From JBBRSD01 sp038245725 (GTDB lineage: Bacteria > Actinomycetota > Coriobacteriia > Anaerosomatales > JAAXUF01), in NCBI GenBank assembly GCA_038245725.1, contig JBBRSD010000001.1, forward strand, positions 372,001 through 436,000: a stretch of 64,000 bases of DNA, given 5' to 3'. Every line of letters begins with the position of its first letter. The first letter of the stretch is position 1. The notes beneath the pieces are model-generated. The model saw only the letters and a list, made by a program, of their open reading frames with translations. It was not told the DNA's origin and did no database searches. The position numbers and the translations under genes are program-made. Shown here piece by piece: positions 1 through 8,221 of this stretch.

Positions 1-20
1 GCAAGCGCCGTCGCGTGTAA
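1..20 (+). CDS. rpsK: 30S ribosomal protein S11, last codons only
   Basis: Only the last five codons (K-R-R-R-V) and a TAA stop at 18-20 lie in the window. The KxRRV-type basic tail is typical of ribosomal protein S11, and S11 normally precedes S4 (rpsD) in this operon. The call rests on this tail plus synteny, since the rest of the gene is outside the window. Confidence 0.7.
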
Positions 21-39
21 CTCGGGAGGACATCTACAC

Positions 40-666
40 ATGGCTCGATATACCGGGGCGGACTGTCGTCTGTGCCGCCGTGAAGGCATCAAGCTCTTTC
101 TGAAGGGCGACCGCTGCTACTCCGACAAGTGCGGAGTGGAGAAGCGGCCGTATCCTCCTGGTCAGGCCGGGAAGAAACGCCCGCGTGACTCGGAGTACCG
201 CGTTCAGCTTCGCGAGAAGCAGCGCACCAAGCGTATTTATGGGCTGCTCGAGAAGCAGTTCCGTGGCTACTACACTATCGCCAGCCGTCAGACCGGCATC
301 ACCGGCGAGAACTTGCTGCGGATTCTTGAGAGCCGTCTCGACAACGTGGTCTACCGCCTTGGTTTTGCCAAGTCTCGCGACGAGGCACGCCAGATCGTTC
401 GCCACGGCCACATCATCGTCAACGGCCGCCGAGTGGACATCCCGTCGTATCGGGTTCGTCCGACCGAGGTCGTCGCGGTGACAGCCAAGTCGCAGGACAT
501 GCTCGTGATCAAGACGGCGCTCATCGCGTCCGAGAAGATCGAAGTCCCCGGCTGGCTCGAAGTCGACATCGAAAAGCTTCAGGGCAAGGTCCTCTCGTTG
601 CCGACACGCGACCAGATCGACGCGCCCGTCCGTGAGCAGCTCATCGTCGAGCTCTACTCGAAGTAA
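40..666 (+). CDS. rpsD: 30S ribosomal protein S4
   Basis: Primary 16S rRNA-binding protein that nucleates assembly of the small-subunit body. The 208-residue product has the family's usual length. It carries four N-terminal cysteines (C9, C12, C26, C31), the zinc-binding form of S4, followed by the S4 RNA-binding fold around residues 98-160. The ATG at 40 is preceded by GGGAGGA at 24-30. It lies between rpsK and rpoA, the standard alpha-operon order. S4 often represses its own operon by binding mRNA, but no such structure was identified here. Confidence 0.98.
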   Translation: MARYTGADCRLCRREGIKLFLKGDRCYSDKCGVEKRPYPPGQAGKKRPRDSEYRVQLREKQRTKRIYGLLEKQFRGYYTIASRQTGITGENLLRILESRLDNVVYRLGFAKSRDEARQIVRHGHIIVNGRRVDIPSYRVRPTEVVAVTAKSQDMLVIKTALIASEKIEVPGWLEVDIEKLQGKVLSLPTRDQIDAPVREQLIVELYSK

Positions 667-694
667 TCGACCGGGAAGCCAAGGAGGCTGTTTG

Positions 695-1633
695 ATGACA
701 GAGTTCATGAGGCCCCAGGTCACCGTGGACCGTATCGACGATCGCGTTGCGCGTTACGTCGTGGAGCCGCTCGAGCGTGGTTTCGGATACACGCTAGGTA
801 ACTGCATGCGCCGAGTGCTCCTCTCGTCGCTCCAGGGCGCGGCTGCGACCTCGATTCGCGTCGAGGGACAGCAGCACGAGTTCGCCACGATCGACGGAGT
901 GCGTGAAGACGTCACTGACATCGTGCTCAACGTCAAGGGTCTCGTCTTCCGCGAGTCCGGTATCGGCGCGGGCGACGCGGTTGCGACGCTCTCGGTGAGT
1001 GGTCCGGCAGTCGTAACCGGAGCGGACCTCAAGGTCCCCGCCGAGTTCGAGCTCGTGAACCCGGAGCACGTGATCGCGACCCTTAACAAGGGTGCCAAGC
1101 TTGAGATGGGTATCCGCATCGGCGTTGGCCGTGGATACGTCTCGGCTGATCGCAACAAGCGGCCGGAAGACCCGATCGGCGTCATCACCGTCGATTCACT
1201 CTTCTCGCCGACCATGCGCTGCACCTACGTCGTGGAGAACACGCGCGTCGGACAGCGTACGGACTATGACAAACTCATCCTCGAGGTTGAGACGAACGGT
1301 TCGATCGACCCGAGCGACGCCGTCGCGCGTGCAGGTCGCATCATCGACGAGCACATGATGCTCTTCGTCGATCAGGCCTCGACCGCGATGTCTGACGAGG
1401 GGATCTTCGCTGCGGCCGTCGACGAGGGCGAGAGCGTCCTCGATACGCCCATCGAAGAGCTCGATCTCTCGGTCCGCTCGTACAACTGCCTGAAGCGCCA
1501 GGGTGTGAACACCATCGGTCAGCTGACTGAGTGCTCCGAGAACGACCTTCTCAACATCCGAAACTTCGGCGCGAAGTCGATCGAAGAAGTCAAGGACAAG
1601 CTCCAGGGCATGAACCTGGGCCTCAAGCCGTAA
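695..1633 (+). CDS. rpoA: DNA-directed RNA polymerase subunit alpha
   Basis: Scaffold subunit that dimerises to assemble beta and beta' and contacts UP elements and activators. The 312-residue product has an assembly domain (about 1-225) and a C-terminal domain (about 245-312) with the typical helix-hairpin-helix stretch beginning RSYNCLKRQG. The reading frame is open further upstream to 632, but the ATG at 695 is chosen because AAGGAGG lies at 681-687 and the encoded N-terminus (MTEFMRPQVTVD) matches the family. It sits 28 nt after rpsD and 16 nt before rplQ, so it is probably co-transcribed. Confidence 0.98.
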   Translation: MTEFMRPQVTVDRIDDRVARYVVEPLERGFGYTLGNCMRRVLLSSLQGAAATSIRVEGQQHEFATIDGVREDVTDIVLNVKGLVFRESGIGAGDAVATLSVSGPAVVTGADLKVPAEFELVNPEHVIATLNKGAKLEMGIRIGVGRGYVSADRNKRPEDPIGVITVDSLFSPTMRCTYVVENTRVGQRTDYDKLILEVETNGSIDPSDAVARAGRIIDEHMMLFVDQASTAMSDEGIFAAAVDEGESVLDTPIEELDLSVRSYNCLKRQGVNTIGQLTECSENDLLNIRNFGAKSIEEVKDKLQGMNLGLKP

Positions 1634-1649
1634 CGGAGACCTGAGAGAC

Positions 1650-2018
1650 ATGAGACACCTGAAGAAGGGCCGCAAGCTCGGTTCGGACGCGTCGCACACC
1701 AAGGCGATCCTCCGCGGCCTGGCTATCGCGCTCCTTGAGAACGACCGCATCAAGACCACCGAGGCCCGCGCCAAGGAGCTTCGCTCGTTCGTCGAGCCGA
1801 TCATCACCCGAGCCAAGAAGGGTGACGTTCACGCTCGCCGCATCGCGATGGCTCATCTCGGCGGCTACAAGTTCCCCAAGAACGCCGCCGGCAAGGACCT
1901 CTTCGCCGATCTGGGCGAGCGTTTCGAAGGGCGCGAGGGTGGCTATACTCGCATCCTGAAGCTCGGCCCGCGCAAGGGCGACTCTGCTCCCATGGTCATC
2001 ATGGAGCTCGTCGACTAG
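1650..2018 (+). CDS. rplQ: 50S ribosomal protein L17
   Basis: Large-subunit protein near the peptide exit tunnel. The 122-residue product starts MRHLKKGRKLG, the invariant L17 N-terminus, and has the normal bacterial length without the long C-terminal extension seen in some actinobacteria. It closes the rpsD-rpoA-rplQ block. A strong hairpin follows at 2057-2080, so the ECF transporter genes downstream may be partly uncoupled from the ribosomal genes. Confidence 0.98.
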   Translation: MRHLKKGRKLGSDASHTKAILRGLAIALLENDRIKTTEARAKELRSFVEPIITRAKKGDVHARRIAMAHLGGYKFPKNAAGKDLFADLGERFEGREGGYTRILKLGPRKGDSAPMVIMELVD

Positions 2019-2056
2019 ATCGCACGCGCACCTGCACGACACAAGCTCTACGATAT

Positions 2057-2080
2057 GAGGGCCTCCTTCGGGAGGCCCTC
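2057..2080 (+). terminator. Hairpin after rplQ
   Basis: A perfect 10-bp stem (GAGGGCCTCC / GGAGGCCCTC) closed by a TTCG tetraloop, 38 nt after the rplQ stop. The following bases (TTCGCAGG) are only weakly T-rich, so it may attenuate or partially terminate rather than stop transcription completely. Confidence 0.7.
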
Positions 2081-2137
2081 TTCGCAGGCCCGATCAGGCG
2101 GCGTCGAGAGTGGCCGTCTCCGAAAGGATTACGCCTC

Positions 2138-2959
2138 TTGGTGCTTCGCTTCGATGAAATCGCGTATTCCTATCACGATGGGGGACTTGAGGTTCCCGCG
2201 CTTGAGGGGGTTTCGTTCGCTGTCGAGCCAGGGCGCGAGGTTGCGGTCCTCGGTGCGAACGGTTCGGGGAAATCAACTCTCGCACGGCTCGCCAACGGGA
2301 TTCTGCTTCCGAAGGCGGGCTCGGTGACCGTCGATGGCATCGACACGCGAGATGAGTCGCGGATGCGCGACGTGCGCCAGAGCATCGGCGTCGTCTTCCA
2401 GCACGCGGATGACCAGATTGTGGCCACGACGGTCGAAGACGACGTCGCCTTCGGGCCGGAGAACCTCGGGCTCCCACGAGCGGAGCTTCGGAGCCGGGTT
2501 GACGAGGCACTGGCGGCAGTCGGGCTTACAGGTCTCGAGCGCCGCGAGCCGCATCTGCTCTCGGGCGGCCAGAAGCAGCGGCTCGCGATCGCGGGCGTGC
2601 TCGCCATGCGCTCTCGCTACATCGTGCTCGACGAGCCCGCGTCGATGCTCGATCCCGATGGGCGCTCCGACGTGCTGGCCATCGTCGCCGCTCTGCGCGC
2701 AGCCGGTCACGGGATCCTGCACATCACCCACGACCTCGCCGACGTCGCCGATGCCGACGCAGTCGTGGTGCTGCACGGCCGCTCGGTCGCGTTTCTCGGC
2801 TCGGTGAAAGAGCTGTTCGCACGGCCGAAGCTGCTCGCGCGGTGCGGGCTCGAACTTCCTCCGATTGCCCGGCTCGCCGCCGAACTTCGGCTCCTTGGCG
2901 CGCCGCTAGATGCGGGAGTCGCTTCACCCGAAGGGCTCGTGGAGGCCCTGTGGCCCTGA
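2138..2959 (+). CDS. ecfA1: ECF transporter ATPase EcfA1
   Basis: One of two ATPases of the energy-coupling factor module that powers substrate-specific S components for vitamins or metals. The 273-residue product has Walker A at residues 39-47 (GANGSGKST), a Q-loop, the signature LSGGQKQ near 142, Walker B ending VLDEPA and the switch histidine in ITHD. The start is TTG at 2138 (9 nt after AAAGGA), with GTG at 2141 as an alternative. The next gene starts 10 nt before this stop. No S component is encoded nearby, which fits a shared (group II) module. Confidence 0.93.
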   Translation: MVLRFDEIAYSYHDGGLEVPALEGVSFAVEPGREVAVLGANGSGKSTLARLANGILLPKAGSVTVDGIDTRDESRMRDVRQSIGVVFQHADDQIVATTVEDDVAFGPENLGLPRAELRSRVDEALAAVGLTGLERREPHLLSGGQKQRLAIAGVLAMRSRYIVLDEPASMLDPDGRSDVLAIVAALRAAGHGILHITHDLADVADADAVVVLHGRSVAFLGSVKELFARPKLLARCGLELPPIARLAAELRLLGAPLDAGVASPEGLVEALWP

Positions 2960-3783
2960 TCCTCGACAACATCGGTTACACCTACGCCGCCGGCGCCGCC
3001 TTCAGCGAGCGGGCCCTGTCGGGCATCTCGCTCGCGGTCGAACCTGGCGAGCTGGTGCTCGTGCTCGGGGCCACCGGATCGGGAAAGTCGACGCTCCTCC
3101 GGATAGGTGCCGGGCTGCTCGTGGCTGACAGCGGAGTCGCCGAGATCGACGGCGCGGCGCTGACTCGGGCAAGCGCCCGCGGTGCGGTCGGCCTCGTCTT
3201 CCAGGATGCCGAGTCCCAGCTGTTCGCCGAGTCCCTCATAGCCGATGTCGCTTTCGGCCCGCGCAACCTGGGCGCAAGTGTCGGCGAGGCCGCCGGCCGT
3301 GCCCGTGCGGCGCTCGCGGCGGTGGGACTCGACCCGGACGTCTTCGGCGACCGCTCGCCGTTCGGGCTGTCGGGCGGCGAGGCGCGGCGCGCGGCAATCG
3401 CCGGAGTGCTCGCCATGAGCCCGCGCTACGTGCTGCTCGACGAGCCGACCGCCGGACTCGACGCACGCGGACGTGCCTCCGTGCGCGAGGTGGTGCGGGC
3501 TACGAGGAAGGACGCGGGAGTCGTCGTCGTCAGTCACGCCGCCGAGGAGTTCCTCGGCGAGGCGGATCGCGTCCTCATGCTGTCGAAGGGGGGCTGCGCG
3601 TTTGCGGGTACCGCGGCCCGGCTCATCGCCGATCCCGCGCCGTTTGCAGCCGCCGGACTCGTAGCACCCGACGTGCTGCGCTTCCAGCTCCTCGCGCGAG
3701 GCCGTGAGCGCGATCCAGGAGCGTTCACGCTCGACCCCGCGCAGGCCGCCGCCAACGTACGGCGAGCAGGGGGGTGGGCGTAG
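2950..3783 (+). CDS. ecfA2: ECF transporter ATPase EcfA2
   Basis: Second ATPase of the ECF module, pairing with EcfA1. The 277-residue product has Walker A at 40-48 (GATGSGKST), a deviant signature LSGGEAR in place of LSGGQ, Walker B LLDEPT and a switch histidine in VSHAAEE. GTG at 2950 is the start, because GGAGG lies at 2941-2945 and the frame overlaps the ecfA1 stop by 10 nt, implying translational coupling. The stop overlaps the likely ecfT start by one base. Confidence 0.93.
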   Translation: MALILDNIGYTYAAGAAFSERALSGISLAVEPGELVLVLGATGSGKSTLLRIGAGLLVADSGVAEIDGAALTRASARGAVGLVFQDAESQLFAESLIADVAFGPRNLGASVGEAAGRARAALAAVGLDPDVFGDRSPFGLSGGEARRAAIAGVLAMSPRYVLLDEPTAGLDARGRASVREVVRATRKDAGVVVVSHAAEEFLGEADRVLMLSKGGCAFAGTAARLIADPAPFAAAGLVAPDVLRFQLLARGRERDPGAFTLDPAQAAANVRRAGGWA

Positions 3784-4574
3784 TGTCGGTGCCGGTTCCC
3801 TTCGGCCAGTACGTTCCGGGCGACTCTCCCGTCCACAGGCTCGAGCCCCGCGTGAAGCTCGGACTCGTGGCTGCATACACGGCGCTCCTCTTCACCGTGC
3901 ACTCATGGTCGGGATTCGCGATCGCCGCTACCACAGTGATCATCGCGATCGCGGCGTCGCGCGTCCCTTGGCGAATCGCGTTTCGCGGCCTGAGTCCCGT
4001 GGCGTTTCTGCTCGTCTTCACGCTCGCGGCCAACAGCCTTCGCTGGCGACCGTCGGTGGCGCTTCTTCGCCTGGGCCCGTTGGCGGTGAACGGCCCCGGC
4101 CTCGCCACGGGACTCTTCTTCGTGACGAGGATCGTGTTGCTCGTTGTCGGGACCTCGTTGCTGACGCTCACGACGTCGCCCGTGGCGCTCACCGACGCAC
4201 TGGGCCGGCTCATGCGGCCGCTGGTCGTCGTGCGCGTCCCCGTCGACGACATCGCCACGATGTTCTCGATCGCGCTTCGCTTCATCCCCACGACGGCCGA
4301 GGAGGCCGAGAAGCTCGTCGTCGCTCAGACCGCTCGTGGTGCGGTCTTCGATGAAGGCGGGCCGATCCGCCGGGCCAGGGCGTGGATACCCGTACTCGTG
4401 CCGTTGTTCGTGAACCTCTTCCGTCGCGCCGACGCGCTCGCGATCGCGATGGAGTCCCGCTGCTACACCGGGGTGGGTCGAACCCGCTTGCACGACCCCC
4501 GCATGCGAGTGACCGACTGGATGACGCTCGCAGCCGGAGTGACCGTCGCCGTCGCGACGGCGATACTGTTCTAA
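3783..4574 (+). CDS. ecfT: ECF transporter transmembrane component EcfT
   Basis: Membrane coupling subunit linking the two ATPases to exchangeable S components. About 263 residues with five to six hydrophobic helices. The two conserved Ala/Ser-Arg coupling motifs appear as TARGAVF and ESRCYTG in the C-terminal half. The GTG at 3783 overlaps the ecfA2 stop (TAGTG) and follows a G-rich ribosome-binding site by 8-9 nt. An in-frame GTG at 3774 would add three residues. It completes ecfA1-ecfA2-ecfT. Confidence 0.92.
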   Translation: MSVPVPFGQYVPGDSPVHRLEPRVKLGLVAAYTALLFTVHSWSGFAIAATTVIIAIAASRVPWRIAFRGLSPVAFLLVFTLAANSLRWRPSVALLRLGPLAVNGPGLATGLFFVTRIVLLVVGTSLLTLTTSPVALTDALGRLMRPLVVVRVPVDDIATMFSIALRFIPTTAEEAEKLVVAQTARGAVFDEGGPIRRARAWIPVLVPLFVNLFRRADALAIAMESRCYTGVGRTRLHDPRMRVTDWMTLAAGVTVAVATAILF

Positions 4575-4618
4575 CCGCGCGCGTGATTGCCGACCATGAC
4601 TGCCGAGGAGAGCACCGA

Positions 4619-5422
4619 GTGACCGACCGAGTTGCCGATCCCGCACCATCAACTGTCGCGCTGACTGTCGCCTACGACGGCGAGGGCTTCGCGGGGTTTG
4701 CTCGGCAACCGCGGCAGAGGACGGTTCAGGGGGAGCTCGAACAAGCGCTGGCGATCGCGCTGCGGCGGTCGGTGCAGACGGCAGTGGCCGGGCGGACCGA
4801 CGCCGGCGTGCACGCTCTCGGGCAGGTCGTGAGCTTCCCCTGGGACGGCGGCGACCTGGATGCACGCACGCTTCGGAAGTCGCTCAACGCACTCGTATGC
4901 GAGGGAATCGTCGTGACCGAGGTGCGCACCGCGCGGCAGGGGTTCTCAGCGAGGTTCGATGCTGTGAGCCGCGAGTACCGCTACCGCATCGTCGACGGCC
5001 CGGTGCCGCCGCTATTCCTCAGGCGCGTTGCGTGGAAGACTCGCCGCACCCTCGACATCGAGGCGATGCGGGAAGGCGCTGCGCACCTGCTTGGCGAGCA
5101 CGACTTCCGCTCGTTCTGCCTGACCGATTCGGCCGCGGGCAAGCGGACTCATCGCCGAGTAGACGTGCTCGAGATCGCCGAGGAGGAGCATCTGGGCGAG
5201 CGCTGCATCGTCGTGCGGGTGGCGAGCAACGCGTTCCTGCACTCGATGGTCCGCGTCATCGTGGGGACGCTCGTCGAGGTGGGCGCCGGGCGTCGCGAGT
5301 CAGTCTGGGTCGCTGAAGCGCTGGCCGCCTGCGAGCGGTCCGCGGCCGGCCCCACGGCTCCCGCGCACGGGCTCACCCTGTGGCGCGTCGGGTACCCGGA
5401 CGACGTCTGGCTGCAGGCCTAG
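4619..5422 (+). CDS. truA: tRNA pseudouridine(38-40) synthase TruA
   Basis: Isomerises uridine to pseudouridine at positions 38-40 in the tRNA anticodon arm. The 267-residue product is a normal length and has the catalytic-Asp motif GRTDAGVHA. GTG at 4619 follows GAGGAG at 4605-4610 and gives an N-terminus (VALTVAYDG) typical of TruA. An open frame continues upstream across ecfT but has no good start. The order ecfT-truA-rplM-rpsI is common in Gram-positive bacteria. Confidence 0.96.
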   Translation: MTDRVADPAPSTVALTVAYDGEGFAGFARQPRQRTVQGELEQALAIALRRSVQTAVAGRTDAGVHALGQVVSFPWDGGDLDARTLRKSLNALVCEGIVVTEVRTARQGFSARFDAVSREYRYRIVDGPVPPLFLRRVAWKTRRTLDIEAMREGAAHLLGEHDFRSFCLTDSAAGKRTHRRVDVLEIAEEEHLGERCIVVRVASNAFLHSMVRVIVGTLVEVGAGRRESVWVAEALAACERSAAGPTAPAHGLTLWRVGYPDDVWLQA

Positions 5423-5464
5423 CAGGGGGTTCTCGGCGGGTTGGACACGCCCGGAGGCGTTTGT

Positions 5465-5493
5465 TTGACGCATCCGGCGGCCGAAGCTACTAT
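5465..5493 (+). promoter_or_regulatory. Sigma-70-type promoter for rplM-rpsI
   Basis: TTGACG at 5465-5470, a 17-nt spacer and TACTAT at 5488-5493. This near-consensus housekeeping promoter lies 73 nt upstream of rplM, in the only sizeable gap between truA and rplM. Confidence 0.75.
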
Positions 5494-5498
5494 GTGAG

Positions 5499-5532
5499 GG
5501 TTCGTTTCAGCAGCCCCGTGAAGGTTCGAACC
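5499..5532 (+). promoter_or_regulatory. Possible ribosomal-protein leader hairpin before rplM
   Basis: In the predicted 5' leader, GGTTCG at 5499-5504 can pair with CGAACC at 5527-5532. The second arm is part of the self-complementary GGTTCGAACC, so an alternative fold exists. L13 leaders that bind the protein are known in Firmicutes. This resembles that arrangement by position only. Confidence 0.35.
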
Positions 5533-5565
5533 GAACACGCTCAGTAATCGTACGTTGGAGGACTT

Positions 5566-6000
5566 GTGAAGACCTACCACGCAAAGCCCGGTGAAGTCGA
5601 GCGCGAGTGGCTCGTCGTCGACGCCACCGACATGGTGCTCGGCCGTCTTGCCAGTGAGATCGCTCAGATTCTCAAGGGCAAGCGCAAGCCGCAGTACACT
5701 CCGCACGTAGACACCGGCGACTTCGTCATCGTTCTCAACGCCGAGAAGATCCGTTTGACCGGCAACAAAGCGTTCACGAAGAACTACTACAGCCACAGCG
5801 GTTATCCGGGTGGACTGAAGGAAGTCTCGTTCCAGCGCATGCTCGCCAAGCATCCCGAGCGGATCATCGAGAAGGCCGTCAAGGGCATGCTCCCCAAGAA
5901 CACCCTCGGTCGTGCCATGGGCATGAAGCTCAAGGTGTACACCGGCTCGAACCATCCGCACGAGGCTCAGAAGCCGCGTCAGATCACGCTGGAGGCTTAA
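5566..6000 (+). CDS. rplM: 50S ribosomal protein L13
   Basis: Early-assembly protein of the large subunit. The 144-residue product has the usual length and begins MKTYHAKPGEV with WLVVDATDMVLGRLAS, the conserved L13 start. GTG at 5566 follows TTGGAGGA. It is three nucleotides from rpsI, the invariant L13-S9 pair, and has its own promoter at 5465-5493. Confidence 0.98.
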   Translation: MKTYHAKPGEVEREWLVVDATDMVLGRLASEIAQILKGKRKPQYTPHVDTGDFVIVLNAEKIRLTGNKAFTKNYYSHSGYPGGLKEVSFQRMLAKHPERIIEKAVKGMLPKNTLGRAMGMKLKVYTGSNHPHEAQKPRQITLEA

Positions 6001-6003
6001 CGC

Positions 6004-6402
6004 ATGGCTGAGACAAAGGCCACTTACTACGGTACCGGCCGCCGCAAGACCTCGGTCGCTCGCGTCCGCCTGGTCCCGGGTACCGGCGTCATGACCGTCA
6101 ACAAGAAGACGGGGCTGCAGTTCTTCGGTCGCCAGGCTCACGTGAACTTCGCCGAGATGCCCTTCAAGGTGACCGAGACGTCCGAGCGCTTCGACGTCAT
6201 CGCTCAGTGCCACGGCGGCGGCGTCTCCGGCCAGGCCGGCGCGCTTCGTCACGGAATCGCCCGCGCACTGCTCGAAGCTGGCGATGAGTACCGAGCCGAA
6301 CTCAAGAAGGCCGGCTATCTCCGCCGCGACCCCCGCATGGTCGAGCGCAAGAAGTACGGCCTGAAGAAGGCCCGCAAGAAGCCGCAGTTCTCCAAGCGCT
6401 AG
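6004..6402 (+). CDS. rpsI: 30S ribosomal protein S9
   Basis: Small-subunit protein whose basic C-terminal tail reaches the P-site tRNA. The 132-residue product contains GTGRRKTSVARVRL near the N-terminus and ends in the characteristic KKARKKPQFSKR tail. It starts 3 nt after the rplM stop and is followed by a strong terminator at 6431-6467. Confidence 0.98.
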   Translation: MAETKATYYGTGRRKTSVARVRLVPGTGVMTVNKKTGLQFFGRQAHVNFAEMPFKVTETSERFDVIAQCHGGGVSGQAGALRHGIARALLEAGDEYRAELKKAGYLRRDPRMVERKKYGLKKARKKPQFSKR

Positions 6403-6430
6403 GTACCGCGGCACAACTTCGTATGCTGGT

Positions 6431-6467
6431 CGGGGCTCGCCGCACGCGGCGGGCCCCGTCTCGTCTT
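6431..6467 (+). terminator. Rho-independent terminator after rpsI
   Basis: A 12-13 bp GC stem (arms at 6431-6443 and 6446-6458, one G-T pair, very small loop) followed by a T-rich run (TCTCGTCTT) at 6459-6467. It separates the rplM-rpsI unit from glmM, whose ribosome-binding site starts directly after. Confidence 0.85.
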
Positions 6468-6479
6468 AGGAGGACGGGC

Positions 6480-7820
6480 ATGTCCCGACTGTTCGGAACG
6501 GACGGAGTGCGCGGAGTCGCCAACGCTCAGCTCACGCCCGAACTCGCATTCCGGCTCGGCGAAGCGGCCGGGCACTTCTTGGGCGACAAGGGGAGGGGCC
6601 GAATCGTCGTCGGGCGCGACACCCGCAAGAGCGGCGAGATGCTCGAGTCCGCTCTTGTCGCCGGCTTGCTCGCGGGAGGCGCGGATGCGCTCGTCTGCGG
6701 CATCGTTCCCACCCCCGCGGTCGCGTTGCTCGTCCGCGAGCTGGAGGCTGACGGAGGCGTCGTCATCTCGGCGTCGCACAACGCGCCCGAATACAACGGT
6801 ATCAAGCTGTTCAGCCGAGACGGCTTCAAGCTGCCCGATGAGGTCGAGGACGAGATCGAGGCGTTCTGCGCTGACAGGCGGCGCGATGGGTGGGCTCGGC
6901 CGACCGGCGAGGGCGTGGGCCGAATCGAGCACGTCGACGACGCCCTCGAGCGCTACATCACGCACTGCGTCGGAACAATCGACATCGACCTGACGGGGCT
7001 GTCGATCGCCGTCGACTGCGGCCATGGGGCCGCCGGCGTCGCCACTCCGGAGGCGCTGCGTCGCCTTGGGGCCAAGGTCATCGCGATCAACACCGAGTCC
7101 AACGGCATGGACATCAATGTCGGCTGCGGATCGACGAACCTCGGGCCGGTCACGCAGATCGTGCACGACTCCAAGATCGATCTCGCAATTGCTCACGACG
7201 GCGACGCCGACCGTGTGCTTGCCGTCGACGAGACCGGTGCCGACGTCGATGGCGACGTCATCATGGCGATCTGCGCCGCGCACCGCCGCGAGCTGGGAAC
7301 CCTGCCGCTCGATACCGTGGTCTCTACGGTCATGTGCAACCTCGGGTTCGAGCTGGCGATGCGAGAGCGCGGCATCACGGTCATCAAGACGAAGGTGGGC
7401 GACCGCTACGTTCTGGAGCAGATGCGGACGTCCGGTGCGACCCTGGGCGGCGAGCAGTCCGGTCACATCATCTTCCTCGAGCACAATACGACCGGTGACG
7501 GGCTCGTCACCGCGCTTCAGCTTGCGGCTGTCATGAAGGAGACCGGTCGGCCCCTCTCGGAGTTGCGTCAGGTGATGCGCCGTTACCCGCAGGTGCTCGT
7601 CAACGTTCCTGTATCCGACAAGGCGCGGTTGGGGACGAGTTCGGCGCTCACCGAGGCGATTCACGCCGCCGAGCAGGAGCTTGGCGAGACCGGTCGCGTC
7701 CTCGTGCGCCCGTCGGGCACCGAGCCGCTCGTACGCGTGATGGCCGAGGCGGCCGACGAGGAGTCTGCCGCGCGTGTCGTCGAGCGGCTCGTCGCAGTCG
7801 TCAAAGCCGAGCTGGGCTAG
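6480..7820 (+). CDS. glmM: Phosphoglucosamine mutase GlmM
   Basis: Converts glucosamine-6-phosphate to glucosamine-1-phosphate for UDP-GlcNAc and peptidoglycan synthesis. The 446-residue product starts MSRLFGTDGVRG, has the phosphorylated serine at S99 in SASHN, the metal-binding loop DGDADR and the C-terminal phosphate-binding loop PSGTEPLVR. The ATG at 6480 has AGGAGG just upstream; an open frame reaching 6423 is not used. It sits one gene before glmS, so two successive steps of amino-sugar synthesis are adjacent. Confidence 0.97.
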   Translation: MSRLFGTDGVRGVANAQLTPELAFRLGEAAGHFLGDKGRGRIVVGRDTRKSGEMLESALVAGLLAGGADALVCGIVPTPAVALLVRELEADGGVVISASHNAPEYNGIKLFSRDGFKLPDEVEDEIEAFCADRRRDGWARPTGEGVGRIEHVDDALERYITHCVGTIDIDLTGLSIAVDCGHGAAGVATPEALRRLGAKVIAINTESNGMDINVGCGSTNLGPVTQIVHDSKIDLAIAHDGDADRVLAVDETGADVDGDVIMAICAAHRRELGTLPLDTVVSTVMCNLGFELAMRERGITVIKTKVGDRYVLEQMRTSGATLGGEQSGHIIFLEHNTTGDGLVTALQLAAVMKETGRPLSELRQVMRRYPQVLVNVPVSDKARLGTSSALTEAIHAAEQELGETGRVLVRPSGTEPLVRVMAEAADEESAARVVERLVAVVKAELG

Positions 7821-7925
7821 CCCATGGCGCAGTATGCCATCGATGTGTCCTGTCCCGCCTGATACACTGACCCTGAGCTAAGTCCGAAGCGAAGGGAGAC
7901 GCCTGACACAGCAACCGCACCATGA

Positions 7926-8100
7926 AGCGCCGGGACTGGAGCCGCATACCGCTGCGGCGAGCGCGAACGTAAGCGCCCAGTTGACGAGGAGAGAGCTCAT
8001 CGAAAGATTCGGCGGATGGCTCTCCGGCCCTGATCGGGGTCGTGACGCTGTCGACAAAGCCCGTGGGTGACCGCGGAACAAAGCGGCAGCGGACCGGTTT
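7926..8100 (+). ncRNA. glmS ribozyme (GlcN6P-activated self-cleaving riboswitch)
   Basis: The 401-nt gap before glmS holds the glmS ribozyme. Key blocks in the known order are AGCGCC with the cleavage site between A7926 and G7927, GGGACTGG at 7932-7939, AGTTGACGAGG at 7979-7989, ATCGAAAGATTCGGCGGATG at about 7999-8018 flanked by GAGAGC / GCTCTC, and then P3/P4-like helices with CGCTG (8045-8049) pairing near 8087-8091. In known members glucosamine-6-phosphate acts as the cofactor for self-cleavage, which lowers glmS expression. A -10-like TACACT lies at 7863-7868, and glmS follows at 8222 with TGGAGG upstream. The 3' boundary is approximate. Confidence 0.93.
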
Positions 8101-8221
8101 CACCATCACTCCAGGGGCACATCGCTCCGGCCGGCGGCATGAACCCACGCCACCGGCACTTGCGGCACATCGGCCGCGGCTGACCCTCACCACTCCTGAC
8201 TAACCTGGAGGTCTGCTGCTT

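Noticed and set aside
5523..5532. GGTTCGAACC resembling a tRNA T-arm
   Set aside because: No acceptor stem, D-arm or anticodon arm can be built around it.
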